DNA from: a virus
Length of the DNA: 63,622 bases
IMG/VR virus record: IMGVR_UViG_3300045747_000073
Span: 1 to 63,622 of that record
Direction: 5' to 3' (one strand)
Shown here: positions 17,772 through 25,022 of the stretch, piece after piece
How positions within the stretch are numbered: the first letter of the stretch is position 1
Layout of the letters: each line of letters opens with the position of its first letter
Translations under genes and position numbers: made by a program
The notes under the pieces: generated by a model
What the model was told of the DNA's origin: nothing
Databases searched by the model: none
The model's input: only the letters and a program-made list of their open reading frames with translations

Positions 17772-17923
17772 TCTGGATCTGCCAGTTGGTTATGGTCAAC
17801 AATTTCATTGTATTTCCTTTGTATTTCGGCAAGATCAATTAGGGCTTTAGCGATTGGTTTCTTTTCCCAACCATCAAAGAATAGGGATACAATCAAGGTA
17901 TCCTCTTCGATTTCTAGTTTCAT
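17744..17923 (-). CDS. Small acidic protein, 59 aa
   Basis: ATG 17923 follows AAGGAACCACC, where AAGGAA is the tail of promoter element E3. The start of the next gene lies inside its last codons (28-base overlap). DTLIVSLFFDGW and the Lys-rich middle show no known domain. Confidence 0.7.
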   Translation of the reverse strand: MKLEIEEDTLIVSLFFDGWEKKPIAKALIDLAEIQRKYNEIVDHNQLADPEWLAKSGLL

Positions 17924-17926
17924 GGT

Positions 17927-17947
17927 GGTTCCTTTAGGTACCGGCTA
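17927..17947 (-). promoter_or_regulatory. Candidate phage-RNAP promoter, element E3
   Basis: Minus-strand TAGCCGGTACCTAAAGGAAC. Its first TAG is the stop of the gene at 17945 and its AAGGAA is the ribosome binding site of the next gene. It would drive the zincin, DNA polymerase, exonuclease, helicase and RNA polymerase genes. Confidence 0.6.
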
Positions 17948-18142
17948 CTCGGCGTCTATTACATCAATCTCGTCTTCCGGCATGACGTAGAAGTTGTAGA
18001 TTTCTGCTGCAGCTTCTGCTAAGGCTACTCGCTGCTTCCAGTCATCTTGAAAGTCTCGGCTGAAGATTGGAATGCCTTCAGGTGTCCCAACCATCATCGA
18101 GATGAAGTTAAGCAGTTCTGCTTTGAATTTCTTATTTGCCAT
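17945..18142 (-). CDS. Hypothetical protein, 65 aa
   Basis: The gene is preceded by AGGAGTAACTATTA. It is a helical, acidic small protein ending PEDEIDVIDAE; its stop codon is the first base triplet of element E3. No family recognised. Confidence 0.78.
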   Translation of the reverse strand: MANKKFKAELLNFISMMVGTPEGIPIFSRDFQDDWKQRVALAEAAAEIYNFYVMPEDEIDVIDAE

Positions 18143-18154
18143 TAATAGTTACTC

Positions 18155-18328
18155 CTAATAAATCGTTCGTAATATTGTTCCCAAATCAAAGGTTCTTTGT
18201 TTGTAGCCTTTTGCATACCCCTTGTCTTCAGCCATCACCTCTTTTTGTTGAAGCCATAGGAAGAATTCACCTTGGGTTGGCCGCTTAGTATTACCACATA
18301 ACCGTTTGTACATTTCTGTTTTAGTCAC
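18155..18328 (-). CDS. Small basic protein, 57 aa (GTG start)
   Basis: GTG at 18328 overlaps the ligase stop as GTGA and has GGAGG five bases upstream, a strong ribosome site. The sequence (TKTEMYKRLCG, WLQQKEVMAED) is helical and basic with no known domain. Confidence 0.78.
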   Translation of the reverse strand: MTKTEMYKRLCGNTKRPTQGEFFLWLQQKEVMAEDKGYAKGYKQRTFDLGTILRTIY

Positions 18329-19209
18329 ATATCCTCCGGTGATCTCATACCAAGAAATATCGGATGCCTAGGCTTGTCCTTAACACCGATAACGAATGAT
18401 TTATACTTTACAATTTGTCCTATGAATTCCCCTTTATTGTCCCAGAAGTGTTGTCTTCCTCGGGCATCAAAGCCGCTGCCAATGTTGAACTGAATGTTGG
18501 ATACAAGATCTTGAACAATGAGTGCTCCCATAGTCCCCTTTCCAACCATGCCTGCCTTGTGTATTGATCGGGAGGTTCTTCCAAGTTCGTTGGTGGTGGC
18601 TTCATTGGCATTGTGTTGTTCCTCTTCCATTCCGATGATTACTGCTTCACCATCTTCAAACCGTTTAAGCTTGTAGGTGTTGTTCTCCTTGAGAGTGGTA
18701 CGACCTTGTTTGTAGGGTGCGTCAGGGTTACGGATAATGATACCCTCGTAGCCCTTGTCTAGCTGCTCTTGTTCGTAGTCCAGTACAGCCAAGGAACCCA
18801 AGCACCATGCACCCTGAAGCACCCGGATGTTATCTGGTAATGCCCTTGCTCTGGTCAGCTCTTTGAGTGTTTGTTGACGATCATGGAACCCCTTATCACT
18901 CAGGAAGAAATCAAACACAAAGAAGTAGAAATGCTCGACTTTATCGTGACTCATTACGACAGAATTAGTGTCGCGATATACAGTAGGGCTGATAGCATCA
19001 CCAACAATCAATTCACCGTCATATCCACCCAAGCCAAGCTTAGTGAGTTCCTCTCGGATATGCTTGTTGGGTACATCTTTTAGTGTACGTGTCTTTGGAA
19101 CACCATCGATCACCAGACAACGAATCCCGTCAAGCTTTGGGAAGCACATGACGGGGTATTTGAGTGTGTCTAAGTCGGGTTTATCTCGGCAGAGAAGCAT
19201 TGGTTTCAT
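18325..19209 (-). CDS. ATP-dependent DNA ligase, 294 aa
   Basis: The adenylation motif is FPKLDGIRC (Lys25 is the AMP acceptor). DGELIVGD is motif III, YEGIIIRNPDAPYK is motif IV and YKLKRF is motif V. It seals Okazaki fragments beside the family A polymerase and exonuclease. The length is close to other small phage ligases. The start overlaps the upstream gene stop by ATGA. Confidence 0.95.
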   Translation of the reverse strand: MKPMLLCRDKPDLDTLKYPVMCFPKLDGIRCLVIDGVPKTRTLKDVPNKHIREELTKLGLGGYDGELIVGDAISPTVYRDTNSVVMSHDKVEHFYFFVFDFFLSDKGFHDRQQTLKELTRARALPDNIRVLQGAWCLGSLAVLDYEQEQLDKGYEGIIIRNPDAPYKQGRTTLKENNTYKLKRFEDGEAVIIGMEEEQHNANEATTNELGRTSRSIHKAGMVGKGTMGALIVQDLVSNIQFNIGSGFDARGRQHFWDNKGEFIGQIVKYKSFVIGVKDKPRHPIFLGMRSPEDM

Positions 19210-19418
19210 TCGAATGCCTTCCCGGGTGATGAGAACAGTTCAAATCCTTGGATTGGTGCGTAGTTTTTTCCACTTTCAGCGGTTACCCCGTAGTACAAGA
19301 CAACGTTCTTTGAGATTTCCGCTGACAGGCTAGTAACAATTGCCTTACGTACACCACCATTATACTTATGGTATACGGTATCACCAAGGTTAAAGTCAAA
19401 ATCAAGTTCGTATTTCAT
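19206..19418 (-). CDS. Hypothetical protein, 70 aa
   Basis: ATG 19418 follows AAGGATTAAC; an in-frame start 14 codons upstream lacks a site. The beta-rich sequence (FNLGDTVYHKYNGG) resembles small barrel proteins, but no family is assigned. Confidence 0.76.
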   Translation of the reverse strand: MKYELDFDFNLGDTVYHKYNGGVRKAIVTSLSAEISKNVVLYYGVTAESGKNYAPIQGFELFSSPGKAFE

Positions 19419-19419
19419 G

Positions 19420-19584
19420 TTAATCCTTAAAGTCAATCTCAACGTATTCAATATCAGCATCAGGCAGAGTATCAGTTAGGGAGCTAACTATCTCATCTGC
19501 CCAATTACCCTGTGGTCCTCGGTAGAGACACCTGTTATCATAGAAGATCTCTACCCAGCTATTACCAAATTCTACTCGGATCAT
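19420..19584 (-). CDS. Small acidic protein, 54 aa
   Basis: ATG 19584 is preceded by AAGGAAAGGTGCT and overlaps the DUF3310 stop by ATGA. The C-terminus is acidic (DADIEYVEIDFKD). No recognised domain. Confidence 0.74.
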   Translation of the reverse strand: MIRVEFGNSWVEIFYDNRCLYRGPQGNWADEIVSSLTDTLPDADIEYVEIDFKD

Positions 19585-19991
19585 AGCACCTTTCCTTCTT
19601 GCTTGTACTTCAGTAGAGCATCCAGATACCACTTAGCCTTGCTCAACTCTTGTACCTCTTCGTCCTTAGACCCACAGCGCATCAAGTACTTATAGATCTG
19701 CCCAAACAAGTGTGATTCTACCCCGTCTTTCCCCTTCAGCATATACACCATCATTTCCATGTACTGGAATCCAGGGATGATATCTTTGTAGTGAGGCGGG
19801 TTTACTGCGTCCTTAGGTTTAGTACTAATAGCCCTATCCATTTCTTCACTCATCATAGCCCTTGTAGTTGGATGTTTGTATTCCATTCGTGGGTCAGTTT
19901 TAAAGAACATATTGTTCATCTGTTCGTCATAAAAGTCAGTCATTAGATCCTCCGTTGATTTTTCCCATAGACCCTCTTTGATTTTACTCAT
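19581..19991 (-). CDS. DUF3310 family protein, 136 aa
   Basis: AVNPPHYK, IIPGFQYMEMM, HLFGQIYKYLMRCGSKD and ELSKAKWYLDAL form the usual DUF3310 signature. As I recall, T7 gp1.7, described as a nucleotide kinase, is related to this family, which would fit a role in nucleotide metabolism next to the deoxyribosyltransferase and SSB. That link is from memory and not tested. Confidence 0.85.
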   Translation of the reverse strand: MSKIKEGLWEKSTEDLMTDFYDEQMNNMFFKTDPRMEYKHPTTRAMMSEEMDRAISTKPKDAVNPPHYKDIIPGFQYMEMMVYMLKGKDGVESHLFGQIYKYLMRCGSKDEEVQELSKAKWYLDALLKYKQEGKVL

Positions 19992-20080
19992 ATGTAGATC
20001 TTTCGTTTAGTGAATAATAGCACCCAGATAATACGCAATGACATCACGTAGATAAAGGTTAGGAATATTGCTTTAAACAT
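19988..20080 (-). CDS. Micro membrane protein, 30 aa
   Basis: One predicted transmembrane helix (IFLTFIYVMSLRIIWVLLF) ends in a basic tail (TKRKIYI). AAGGATCACTA precedes the ATG, which overlaps the previous stop as TAATG. Its own stop overlaps the DUF3310 start by ATGA. It is one of three tiny coupled membrane proteins. Confidence 0.72.
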   Translation of the reverse strand: MFKAIFLTFIYVMSLRIIWVLLFTKRKIYI

Positions 20081-20148
20081 TAGTGATCCTTAAAAGAAAC
20101 CCAGTACCATAAACCATAGATAGCAGTGATCATTAGGATTGGGATCAT
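20080..20148 (-). CDS. Micro membrane protein, 22 aa
   Basis: MIPILMITAIYGLWYWV followed by SFKDH is a single hydrophobic helix with a charged end. The start overlaps the stop of the 32-aa frame by ATGA, so translation depends on coupling. It is too short for homology, but the position supports it. Confidence 0.62.
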   Translation of the reverse strand: MIPILMITAIYGLWYWVSFKDH

Positions 20149-20243
20149 GCTGCGGGTGCTCCATCAGGCCAGTTGTCATCATCGTTGTTGAATACTAGGT
20201 AGGCAATTACTAGTACTACAGCTAAGAGAATGTAGTCGATCAT
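20145..20243 (-). CDS. Micro membrane protein, 32 aa
   Basis: The N-terminal helix (YILLAVVLVIAYLVF) is followed by a strongly acidic tail (NNDDDNWPDG). AAAGGAAACAACCTT precedes ATG 20243, which overlaps the previous stop. The topology is probably N-in or N-out single pass; function unknown. Confidence 0.74.
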   Translation of the reverse strand: MIDYILLAVVLVIAYLVFNNDDDNWPDGAPAA

Positions 20244-20458
20244 AAGGTTGTTTCCTTTAGCGAGTATAATTTGTAGTCTGTTTCAGGGTACCTCTCGCGT
20301 AGATTGGCTAGCTCTATTCTCATTTCATCAATCTCTGTTTTGTTATCATACATTACAGAGGGTCTGCCATCCCAAACAATACAGGAGTCATCTCCATTAA
20401 ACACAGCATGCTCTCTATTATCATCCAGCACAAACACTCTTGTGATTATGTATTTCAT
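20240..20458 (-). CDS. Hypothetical protein, 72 aa
   Basis: The gene is coupled on both sides by ATGA overlaps. It is mixed alpha/beta, with VFNGDDSCIVWDGRPSVMYD and a helical C-terminal half. No family recognised. Confidence 0.76.
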   Translation of the reverse strand: MKYIITRVFVLDDNREHAVFNGDDSCIVWDGRPSVMYDNKTEIDEMRIELANLRERYPETDYKLYSLKETTL

Positions 20459-20886
20459 AAAAAGTACTCCATAACAGCGTCTACTGCATCATGCATATCC
20501 GTATGAATCTCAGTAGCATACTGGCTGATGAACGGGTGAACCCACTGCCCGGGAGCAAGATACACAATGATTATTTTGTTCTTGGTATGGGCGTGAGCGC
20601 ACTCAGCCACTGTACCCCATTTTGCCCCGGGAAGTTCGTTGCTTAGGTTTACCAAGAGAACCGACGAGTGATGTATGTCCTGTAGGTCACACTTGAAGAC
20701 ACGAGCGTCTGCATGTGCACATTTCGAATCAATGTAAGATACTCGTCGTGTTGGATCGAGGACATCAATGTTTCTAAGAGCAAGTCGGACTTTCGCTTCA
20801 TCTCGCCATTCATTAGCTTCGAGTTTGGTGAGACCTTCGATAGGGCCACAGAGGTATACATGTTGGCCATGTGGGAAGTGTTTCAT
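20455..20886 (-). CDS. Nucleoside 2-deoxyribosyltransferase-like protein, 143 aa
   Basis: VYLCGPIEGLT is the nucleotide-binding start of this fold. VFKCDLQDIHHSSVLLVNLS and GAKWGTVAECAHAHTKNKIIIV carry the usual Asp, Asn and Glu positions, with the Glu as the likely nucleophile. These enzymes swap bases on deoxyribose and serve nucleotide salvage or removal of modified nucleotides. It lies in the DNA metabolism operon. Catalysis is inferred from the fold pattern. Confidence 0.82.
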   Translation of the reverse strand: MKHFPHGQHVYLCGPIEGLTKLEANEWRDEAKVRLALRNIDVLDPTRRVSYIDSKCAHADARVFKCDLQDIHHSSVLLVNLSNELPGAKWGTVAECAHAHTKNKIIIVYLAPGQWVHPFISQYATEIHTDMHDAVDAVMEYFL

Positions 20887-21041
20887 TTAGTATCATCCAA
20901 GGTCAGCATCACTTCTACTGTCTCATCATCGTTCAGCTTAATAGAGAACTCAGGAGCAAACTGATGGATCCCATTAATCTGATCTGAGAAGTAATGCATG
21001 ATTGCTTCTAGGATTTCTGTTTCTGAGAGGGTAATTTTCAT
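20883..21041 (-). CDS. Small acidic protein, 52 aa
   Basis: AAGGAATTGAC precedes ATG 21041, and the frame overlaps both neighbours by ATGA. LSETEILEAIMHYFSDQI looks helical and the end is acidic (LNDDETVEVMLTLDD). No known domain. Confidence 0.78.
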   Translation of the reverse strand: MKITLSETEILEAIMHYFSDQINGIHQFAPEFSIKLNDDETVEVMLTLDDTK

Positions 21042-21340
21042 GTCAATTCCTTATGTATCTTCAAATCATCAGCAGTGAACCACAACCCACCTTGAGAAGC
21101 AGGTCGTTGGTGACTGGTGTATGAGTGAATTTCAACCACACACCATACCCGATCTCGCTTAGATAGGTGGGGTGCAATGGGTTCAGCACAACAATGCCAA
21201 CCGGGTCGGAAGGCAAATCCTTTAGTTGGGTGTTCTTCTGCATCGTACACTTCTCCTTTGTGTAGTCGTTGCTTACGGTTGATGAACAGTGGGCCGTATG
21301 ACCCGTCTTTTCGTTTACGAAATAGTTTGTAGGCGATCAT
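21038..21340 (-). CDS. Conserved phage protein, 100 aa
   Basis: KLFRKRKDGSYGPLFINR, GFAFRPGWHCCAEPIAPHLS and VWCVVEIHSY form a pattern I have seen in uncharacterised phage proteins (RPGWH and PHLS). His and Cys near the centre could bind metal. The function is unknown. Confidence 0.8.
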   Translation of the reverse strand: MIAYKLFRKRKDGSYGPLFINRKQRLHKGEVYDAEEHPTKGFAFRPGWHCCAEPIAPHLSKRDRVWCVVEIHSYTSHQRPASQGGLWFTADDLKIHKELT

Positions 21341-21468
21341 AGTAGTTGCTCAAGCTTCTGAGTAAGATGAATTAGGATATCCATCCATTCAGATTCATTG
21401 TAATGTTCTTCTGCCCACTCGATCATATCGGTGAGCAGCTCTTTCTCGTCATCTGTTAGTGTGATCAT
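21337..21468 (-). CDS. Small helical protein, 43 aa
   Basis: ATG 21468 overlaps the stop of the DUF932 gene by ATGA. Acidic and amphipathic (TDDEKELLTDMIEWAEEHYNE). No family recognised. Confidence 0.7.
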   Translation of the reverse strand: MITLTDDEKELLTDMIEWAEEHYNESEWMDILIHLTQKLEQLL

Positions 21469-22454
21469 ACACTCACCGGGTCGGTCGTAGACACGACCTC
21501 CTTCAAAGCCTTCTTCCAAGCCTTAGCCTTCAATGCAGCACCCGTACCGAACATAGCTGAATCCATGCGAGTATCATTACTACGTCCACGCAGATGATCC
21601 ACAACGTAGGTGACCCCATTGATAATACCCCACATAGTTTCTTCTGCACCTTTGCCATTCTTGTATCCATCATAAAAGTTCTTGAACATACGCGATTCGT
21701 TAGCATACTTGTTAGCTTCATCAGCATCAAGGATTTTACCAGCAAGGAACTCAGCGTACCAATGCTTTGCTACTTCATCAGTGACTTTCCAGTCGTGCAT
21801 TTCATTAGCCATTCCCGCAAATTCGTCGAATTCGTTTTCGATTAGCCCCAAATCCATTTTGACTTGTTCAGCATTAAAGAAGGTGGAGTGAGGCACCCGG
21901 ATAGCTGCTTCTTTATTGTTCAAACATAGGCTCAGGGTGTTGTTGCATACTACTCGAATAGAGGTGTGCTTAACGGTGGTTGCCATAGAGCCATCAGCAC
22001 TTGTAGCAATTAGTATATAGGATTTAACAACATCTGTATTACCGATTGTTGTCTTAATGCCTGTAGATGCGAGTGCCCAGAATCTAGAGCTTTGTTTGAT
22101 TACCCCTGCGGTGTTAAGAACAAGTTTGTTTTGATTGCAAAGATCAGTAAAGAAGCCCATTACTTCTCGGGGTTGTACTAGGTTGTAGCCTTCGGATACT
22201 GTTGAAATTGGCTTGTGGCTATCCCCACGATATAGTACATGCTTTGTGGGCATGTTGTGGGTTAACCCGTTTTTATCGACAAAGCATACTGGTGATCGTT
22301 CAATATGGAAGTCCATACCTGACGCGGTTAACCAAGTTTCTTCGCTTGAGTTAACAGGTACAACCACTTCTAGCCCATGCCATGACTGGTCAGTTCCTTC
22401 TAGTCGGCCCATTGTGTACGTTCCATCTTTGCGTTGGTCTAATTCGTGTGCCAT
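21465..22454 (-). CDS. DUF932 / phage-plasmid-like protein, 329 aa
   Basis: The N-terminal part (SWHGLEVVVP, HVLYRGDSHKPISTVSEGYNLVQPREV) and the middle (SYILIATSADGSMATTVKHTSIRVVCNNTL) are the typical DUF932 layout, found in many phages and plasmids and often next to SSB or recombination genes. The biochemical role is not established. It starts just after the terminator at 22472-22512, so it needs read-through or another promoter. Confidence 0.88.
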   Translation of the reverse strand: MAHELDQRKDGTYTMGRLEGTDQSWHGLEVVVPVNSSEETWLTASGMDFHIERSPVCFVDKNGLTHNMPTKHVLYRGDSHKPISTVSEGYNLVQPREVMGFFTDLCNQNKLVLNTAGVIKQSSRFWALASTGIKTTIGNTDVVKSYILIATSADGSMATTVKHTSIRVVCNNTLSLCLNNKEAAIRVPHSTFFNAEQVKMDLGLIENEFDEFAGMANEMHDWKVTDEVAKHWYAEFLAGKILDADEANKYANESRMFKNFYDGYKNGKGAEETMWGIINGVTYVVDHLRGRSNDTRMDSAMFGTGAALKAKAWKKALKEVVSTTDPVSV

Positions 22455-22471
22455 AATATCTTTCTGTTAGT

Positions 22472-22512
22472 AAAAAAAAATAGGGAGAAAATACAATTAA
22501 GTATCTTCTCCC
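22472..22512 (-). terminator. Intrinsic terminator after GIY-YIG cassette
   Basis: On the minus strand a 12-bp stem (GGGAGAAGATAC at 22512-22501 with GTATTTTCTCCC at 22494-22483) contains one G-U wobble that only pairs in minus-strand RNA. A run ending in nine T follows. It comes three bases after the GIY-YIG stop. Confidence 0.9.
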
Positions 22513-22515
22513 GGT

Positions 22516-23094
22516 TTATCGTGTGAAAGTGTGGTTTCTATTGTGCTTACGTCGCCCTGACAAGCAGTTGTATATGATCTCAGGGCTAAACCCTAAATCT
22601 CGCATTTCTTTTTGGTTGTGCAAAATTATCTGTTCGCCCGTGTCCCTATTGGTAGCTGTTACAGGCCCTTTGTATGTTGGGTTGTTTTCTCCGGAAGTAT
22701 CTTTCTTTCTCCTAGCTTCAGACATTTTCTGTCTGTGCTCGTCTGAGAACTGCCTTCCTTTCTGGCTTTCAGATATTCTTTTGCATTGCTCTGGTGTCCT
22801 TTTAGACCCAAGGTTCCAGTTGCTGCCTAGTTGCCCGTCACCACCTTCGGTTAGGTTGGCTAACTCGTAGCCTTCTTGCTTAAAGAATGAGATCATTCCC
22901 ATTTCGTACTTTAATGCATCTTCATGTGTCTCAAAGTGTTTTAGGTAGTCACTAACAAACCCGTGCTTGGCTACTATTCTTTTCCAGAACCTGTTTCTGC
23001 CAGAAGACACATTCTTTCGTCCATCTTTTCCTTTACCTATGTAGAAGGGCCGAAGCTCGTCTTTTGTAAAGTGTATGTATACATAGTGTTTCAT
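22516..23094 (-). CDS. GIY-YIG endonuclease with NUMOD3-like repeats, 192 aa
   Basis: HYVYIHFTKDELRPFYIGKGKDGR is the catalytic start, followed by VSSGRNRFWKRIVAKHG and a Glu in EDALKYEMGM. The C-terminal half has NUMOD3-type helices (TPEQCKRISESQKGRQ, SDEHRQKMSEARR) and a NUMOD1-like segment with Asn-Arg repeats (IIYNCLSGRRKHN). It is flanked by promoter E4 and a terminator, so it looks like a self-contained inserted cassette. It resembles the gene at 26038. Confidence 0.92.
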   Translation of the reverse strand: MKHYVYIHFTKDELRPFYIGKGKDGRKNVSSGRNRFWKRIVAKHGFVSDYLKHFETHEDALKYEMGMISFFKQEGYELANLTEGGDGQLGSNWNLGSKRTPEQCKRISESQKGRQFSDEHRQKMSEARRKKDTSGENNPTYKGPVTATNRDTGEQIILHNQKEMRDLGFSPEIIYNCLSGRRKHNRNHTFTR

Positions 23095-23100
23095 TTCGTC

Positions 23101-23126
23101 CCTCCTTTCTATTAGGTACCAGCTAA
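23101..23126 (-). promoter_or_regulatory. Candidate phage-RNAP promoter, element E4
   Basis: Minus-strand TTAGCTGGTACCTAATAGAA, running into AAGGAGGG before the GIY-YIG start at 23094. It begins right after the stop of the gene at 23128. Confidence 0.6.
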
Positions 23127-23127
23127 T

Positions 23128-23364
23128 TTACTCCATATTACAAGGGATATACTTCACAATATGACAGCTATTCCTCACAATAAACGGCTTACCAGTCTTG
23201 TTCAAGGTAAAGCCATCAACCCGATACAGGCCCACTCGGGATACTGCAATGAGATCCTGATTGATCACATTCGTCACCCGGTAGACCCGTGTGCCTGTCG
23301 GTTGGTAGACCTTTGCGAATTGACCGTTTACGAATTGGGTTGTCTTCGGGAATTTCATAATCAT
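23128..23364 (-). CDS. Hypothetical protein, 78 aa
   Basis: The beta-rich sequence (NGQFAKVYQPTGTRVYRVTN) ends immediately before element E4. The first half overlaps another frame (23216-23446) by 149 bases, which is too much for this genome. One of the two starts is wrong, or a frameshift joins them. Confidence 0.68.
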   Translation of the reverse strand: MIMKFPKTTQFVNGQFAKVYQPTGTRVYRVTNVINQDLIAVSRVGLYRVDGFTLNKTGKPFIVRNSCHIVKYIPCNME

Positions 23365-23446
23365 TCATCCATTGGTTATAAGGGTTATCAAAATCAAGTT
23401 CACCTGTGGTGTATCCAACAGGTACAACTACGCTCTCAGGGTTCAT
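23216..23446 (-). CDS. Possible small protein overlapping the next gene, 76 aa
   Basis: ATG 23446 overlaps the stop of the 70-aa gene and reads NPESVVVPVGYTTGELDF, then DYEIPEDNPIRKR. The second half overlaps 23128-23364 and looks random (SGSHCSIPSGPVSG). The first half is plausible as real coding, but the ribosome site is weak. Confidence 0.35.
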   Translation of the reverse strand: MNPESVVVPVGYTTGELDFDNPYNQWMNDYEIPEDNPIRKRSIRKGLPTDRHTGLPGDECDQSGSHCSIPSGPVSG

Positions 23447-23648
23447 CTTGGTACAGTTCCACCTCTGTCCATGCAGCAGGGTGGCAGATTGCTCCAAGGT
23501 GATCACGACAGAGCGAGTACATACCATCTATATGGTTCAAGGTTAAAATGTCACCTAGGCCCACTTTCATGGAGAATGGAGCGCCTTCTGCTTGTGGATC
23601 AATGATGACAAATTTGTCACCACGCTTCAGTTCGTATAGCTTAGTCAT
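23436..23648 (-). CDS. Hypothetical protein, 70 aa
   Basis: ATG 23648 overlaps the preceding gene by 8 bases. A small beta-barrel-like pattern (LKRGDKFVIIDPQ, GDILTLNHIDGMYSL) with two His/Cys positions. No family assigned. Confidence 0.74.
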   Translation of the reverse strand: MTKLYELKRGDKFVIIDPQAEGAPFSMKVGLGDILTLNHIDGMYSLCRDHLGAICHPAAWTEVELYQDEP

Positions 23649-23901
23649 CGTAGTCTGGCACCGGGAAGTTTTCTTCAGCATCCTTCTTCATTTGTTCGTA
23701 GGCACCATCAACAATCTCGTCAATGGCTTGTTCAGACAAGAGGTCAGTGATGTCAACACCATGAACTCTTGCTGACCAAAGGACTAATGACTCAGGATAG
23801 CCGGGGGCTACGTCTGAACCTTGGTCTTCTGGCTCGTACTCAAGCTCACAATCAATCCATCTACCTTTTACGTCATGTTGATATTCGTATAAGCTGTTCA
23901 T
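23641..23901 (-). CDS. Acidic protein, 86 aa
   Basis: ATG 23901 follows GGAGAATGC and overlaps the stop of the 53-aa gene by ATGA, which favours it over a start 26 codons upstream. Very acidic with a C-terminal PDYDD. Unknown function. Confidence 0.74.
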   Translation of the reverse strand: MNSLYEYQHDVKGRWIDCELEYEPEDQGSDVAPGYPESLVLWSARVHGVDITDLLSEQAIDEIVDGAYEQMKKDAEENFPVPDYDD

Positions 23902-24059
23902 GCATTCTCCATTACTAAAATGATCTGCTGGAATGCCTGCATAAGCATCATTTGGTGTTGTGGCTGTAGTTGATGCCATGTTGGTTTGGGTGGTACACCG
24001 GGTCGTGTTTCAACCCATTTCAAACGCATAGCCTCGTACATCTTTTCTACATCAGACAT
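23898..24059 (-). CDS. Small Gln/Met-rich protein, 53 aa
   Basis: AATGGAGGCACAGAA precedes ATG 24059. The C-terminal half is rich in Gln and Met (LQPQHQMMLMQAFQQ). The frame is coupled at its 3' end. No known family. Confidence 0.7.
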   Translation of the reverse strand: MSDVEKMYEAMRLKWVETRPGVPPKPTWHQLQPQHQMMLMQAFQQIILVMENA

Positions 24060-24250
24060 TTCTGTGCCTCCATTGTGATTTCCCTAATGTTGCTACAAAG
24101 GTTCTCGATAGTACCCAAATCGTACTTCTCGTAGTTACGTACTGCTTGGTAGCAGTTCTCTAGTGCCCTCCAAGCCTCATCAGCATGTACTGCCTTAGTA
24201 GCTTCATGGGCTTCTTGCTCCATGTCAAAGGTTAGTGTTAGTTTGCTCAT
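24047..24250 (-). CDS. Small helical protein, 67 aa
   Basis: LTLTFDMEQEAHEATKAVHA and ALENCYQAVRNYEKYD resemble a common uncharacterised phage family of short helical proteins with a C-terminal Lys-Tyr. It is coupled to the 183-aa gene. Confidence 0.76.
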   Translation of the reverse strand: MSKLTLTFDMEQEAHEATKAVHADEAWRALENCYQAVRNYEKYDLGTIENLCSNIREITMEAQKCLM

Positions 24251-24798
24251 TCTAGTGCCTCTTTTATCTGGTTGTAGATTTCAACACTGCTAACTTTGGG
24301 TTTAGAGTGGCCTTTGTTATGGAACCACTCGAACCACTCAAGTGCTGTTTGCAGTGCAGCGTCTTTGCGGTTAATGGCGGCAAGCCCATCATTGGCTACA
24401 GCCGTTATCGTCTTGTTGGACAGAGTGAGTGCAGTTGTCAGCCGTTTAATCTCATCACTTAGAGGCTCTGGCTTGCTGGGCTGTGCGGCTGCTTTCTTTC
24501 CAGCAGCAAAGCCACTCATGTAGGCTATGGTCAGGTCGGGACCACTCTCAGGCTCAGGCACTGGCGGGTGGGTGTAGAGCTTGTCTTTATTTTTCAACGT
24601 GTCAAATCCGTAAGCAGTAGGCGCAATGTCAAACGGGCCATGATCCATGTTTCCAACGTAGGCAATAGCCACAGGCTTACTCGGCTCTGCCATAGCAGCA
24701 GTCAGGGCGGCGATGGCTTTGGTGTGGATTACAGGAGCGTATAAACAATCCCACTCAAGCGCCTCCAGCGCCAGTTTCATTGCGGTGATGTGTGTCAT
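24247..24798 (-). CDS. Conserved phage protein of Burkholderiales style, 183 aa
   Basis: MKLALEALEWDCL...AIAALTAAMAEP and the later LQTALEWFEWF match a protein type frequent in phages of beta-proteobacteria, with a variable central region. A Gly-Lys-Ala segment (SGFAAGKKAAAQP) sits in the middle. The function is unknown; it is useful as a weak host hint. Confidence 0.8.
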   Translation of the reverse strand: MTHITAMKLALEALEWDCLYAPVIHTKAIAALTAAMAEPSKPVAIAYVGNMDHGPFDIAPTAYGFDTLKNKDKLYTHPPVPEPESGPDLTIAYMSGFAAGKKAAAQPSKPEPLSDEIKRLTTALTLSNKTITAVANDGLAAINRKDAALQTALEWFEWFHNKGHSKPKVSSVEIYNQIKEALE

Positions 24799-24878
24799 TT
24801 CAATCTCCTAAGTATCACAGCAATAGGCCATAGTACAATGGTTACTGCTAGGGCATAGAGTAGTTTAATCGGGTTCAT
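24795..24878 (-). CDS. Micro membrane protein, 27 aa
   Basis: A single hydrophobic helix (YALAVTIVLWPIAVIL) flanked by Lys and RRLK. The start lies inside the end of the 46-aa gene and the stop overlaps the next start by ATGA. Confidence 0.65.
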   Translation of the reverse strand: MNPIKLLYALAVTIVLWPIAVILRRLK

Positions 24879-25005
24879 TGGTTAGCTCTCGGTACCTCTT
24901 CCAGATTTCTGCTCGTTCTTCCGCATAGTAGCCATCAGTCAGGTACTCTGGGTTTTCCATGATGTGGATTAGCAACTGTTTTATGTTCATCTGGGATGTT
25001 TTCAT
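24865..25005 (-). CDS. Small charged protein, 46 aa
   Basis: KQLLIHIMENPEYLTDGYY and AEERAEIWKRYREL suggest a helical protein. The ribosome site is weak, and the frame begins just after a hairpin. No family recognised. Confidence 0.6.
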   Translation of the reverse strand: MKTSQMNIKQLLIHIMENPEYLTDGYYAEERAEIWKRYRELTNEPD

Positions 25006-25022
25006 AATATAAAACGGTTTAC

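Noticed and set aside
24889-24900. TTAGCTCTCGGTACC-like sequence near 24884-24896
   Set aside because: Partial match to the promoter element, but the core spacing and the TAATAGG part are missing and it lies in the 46-aa gene.
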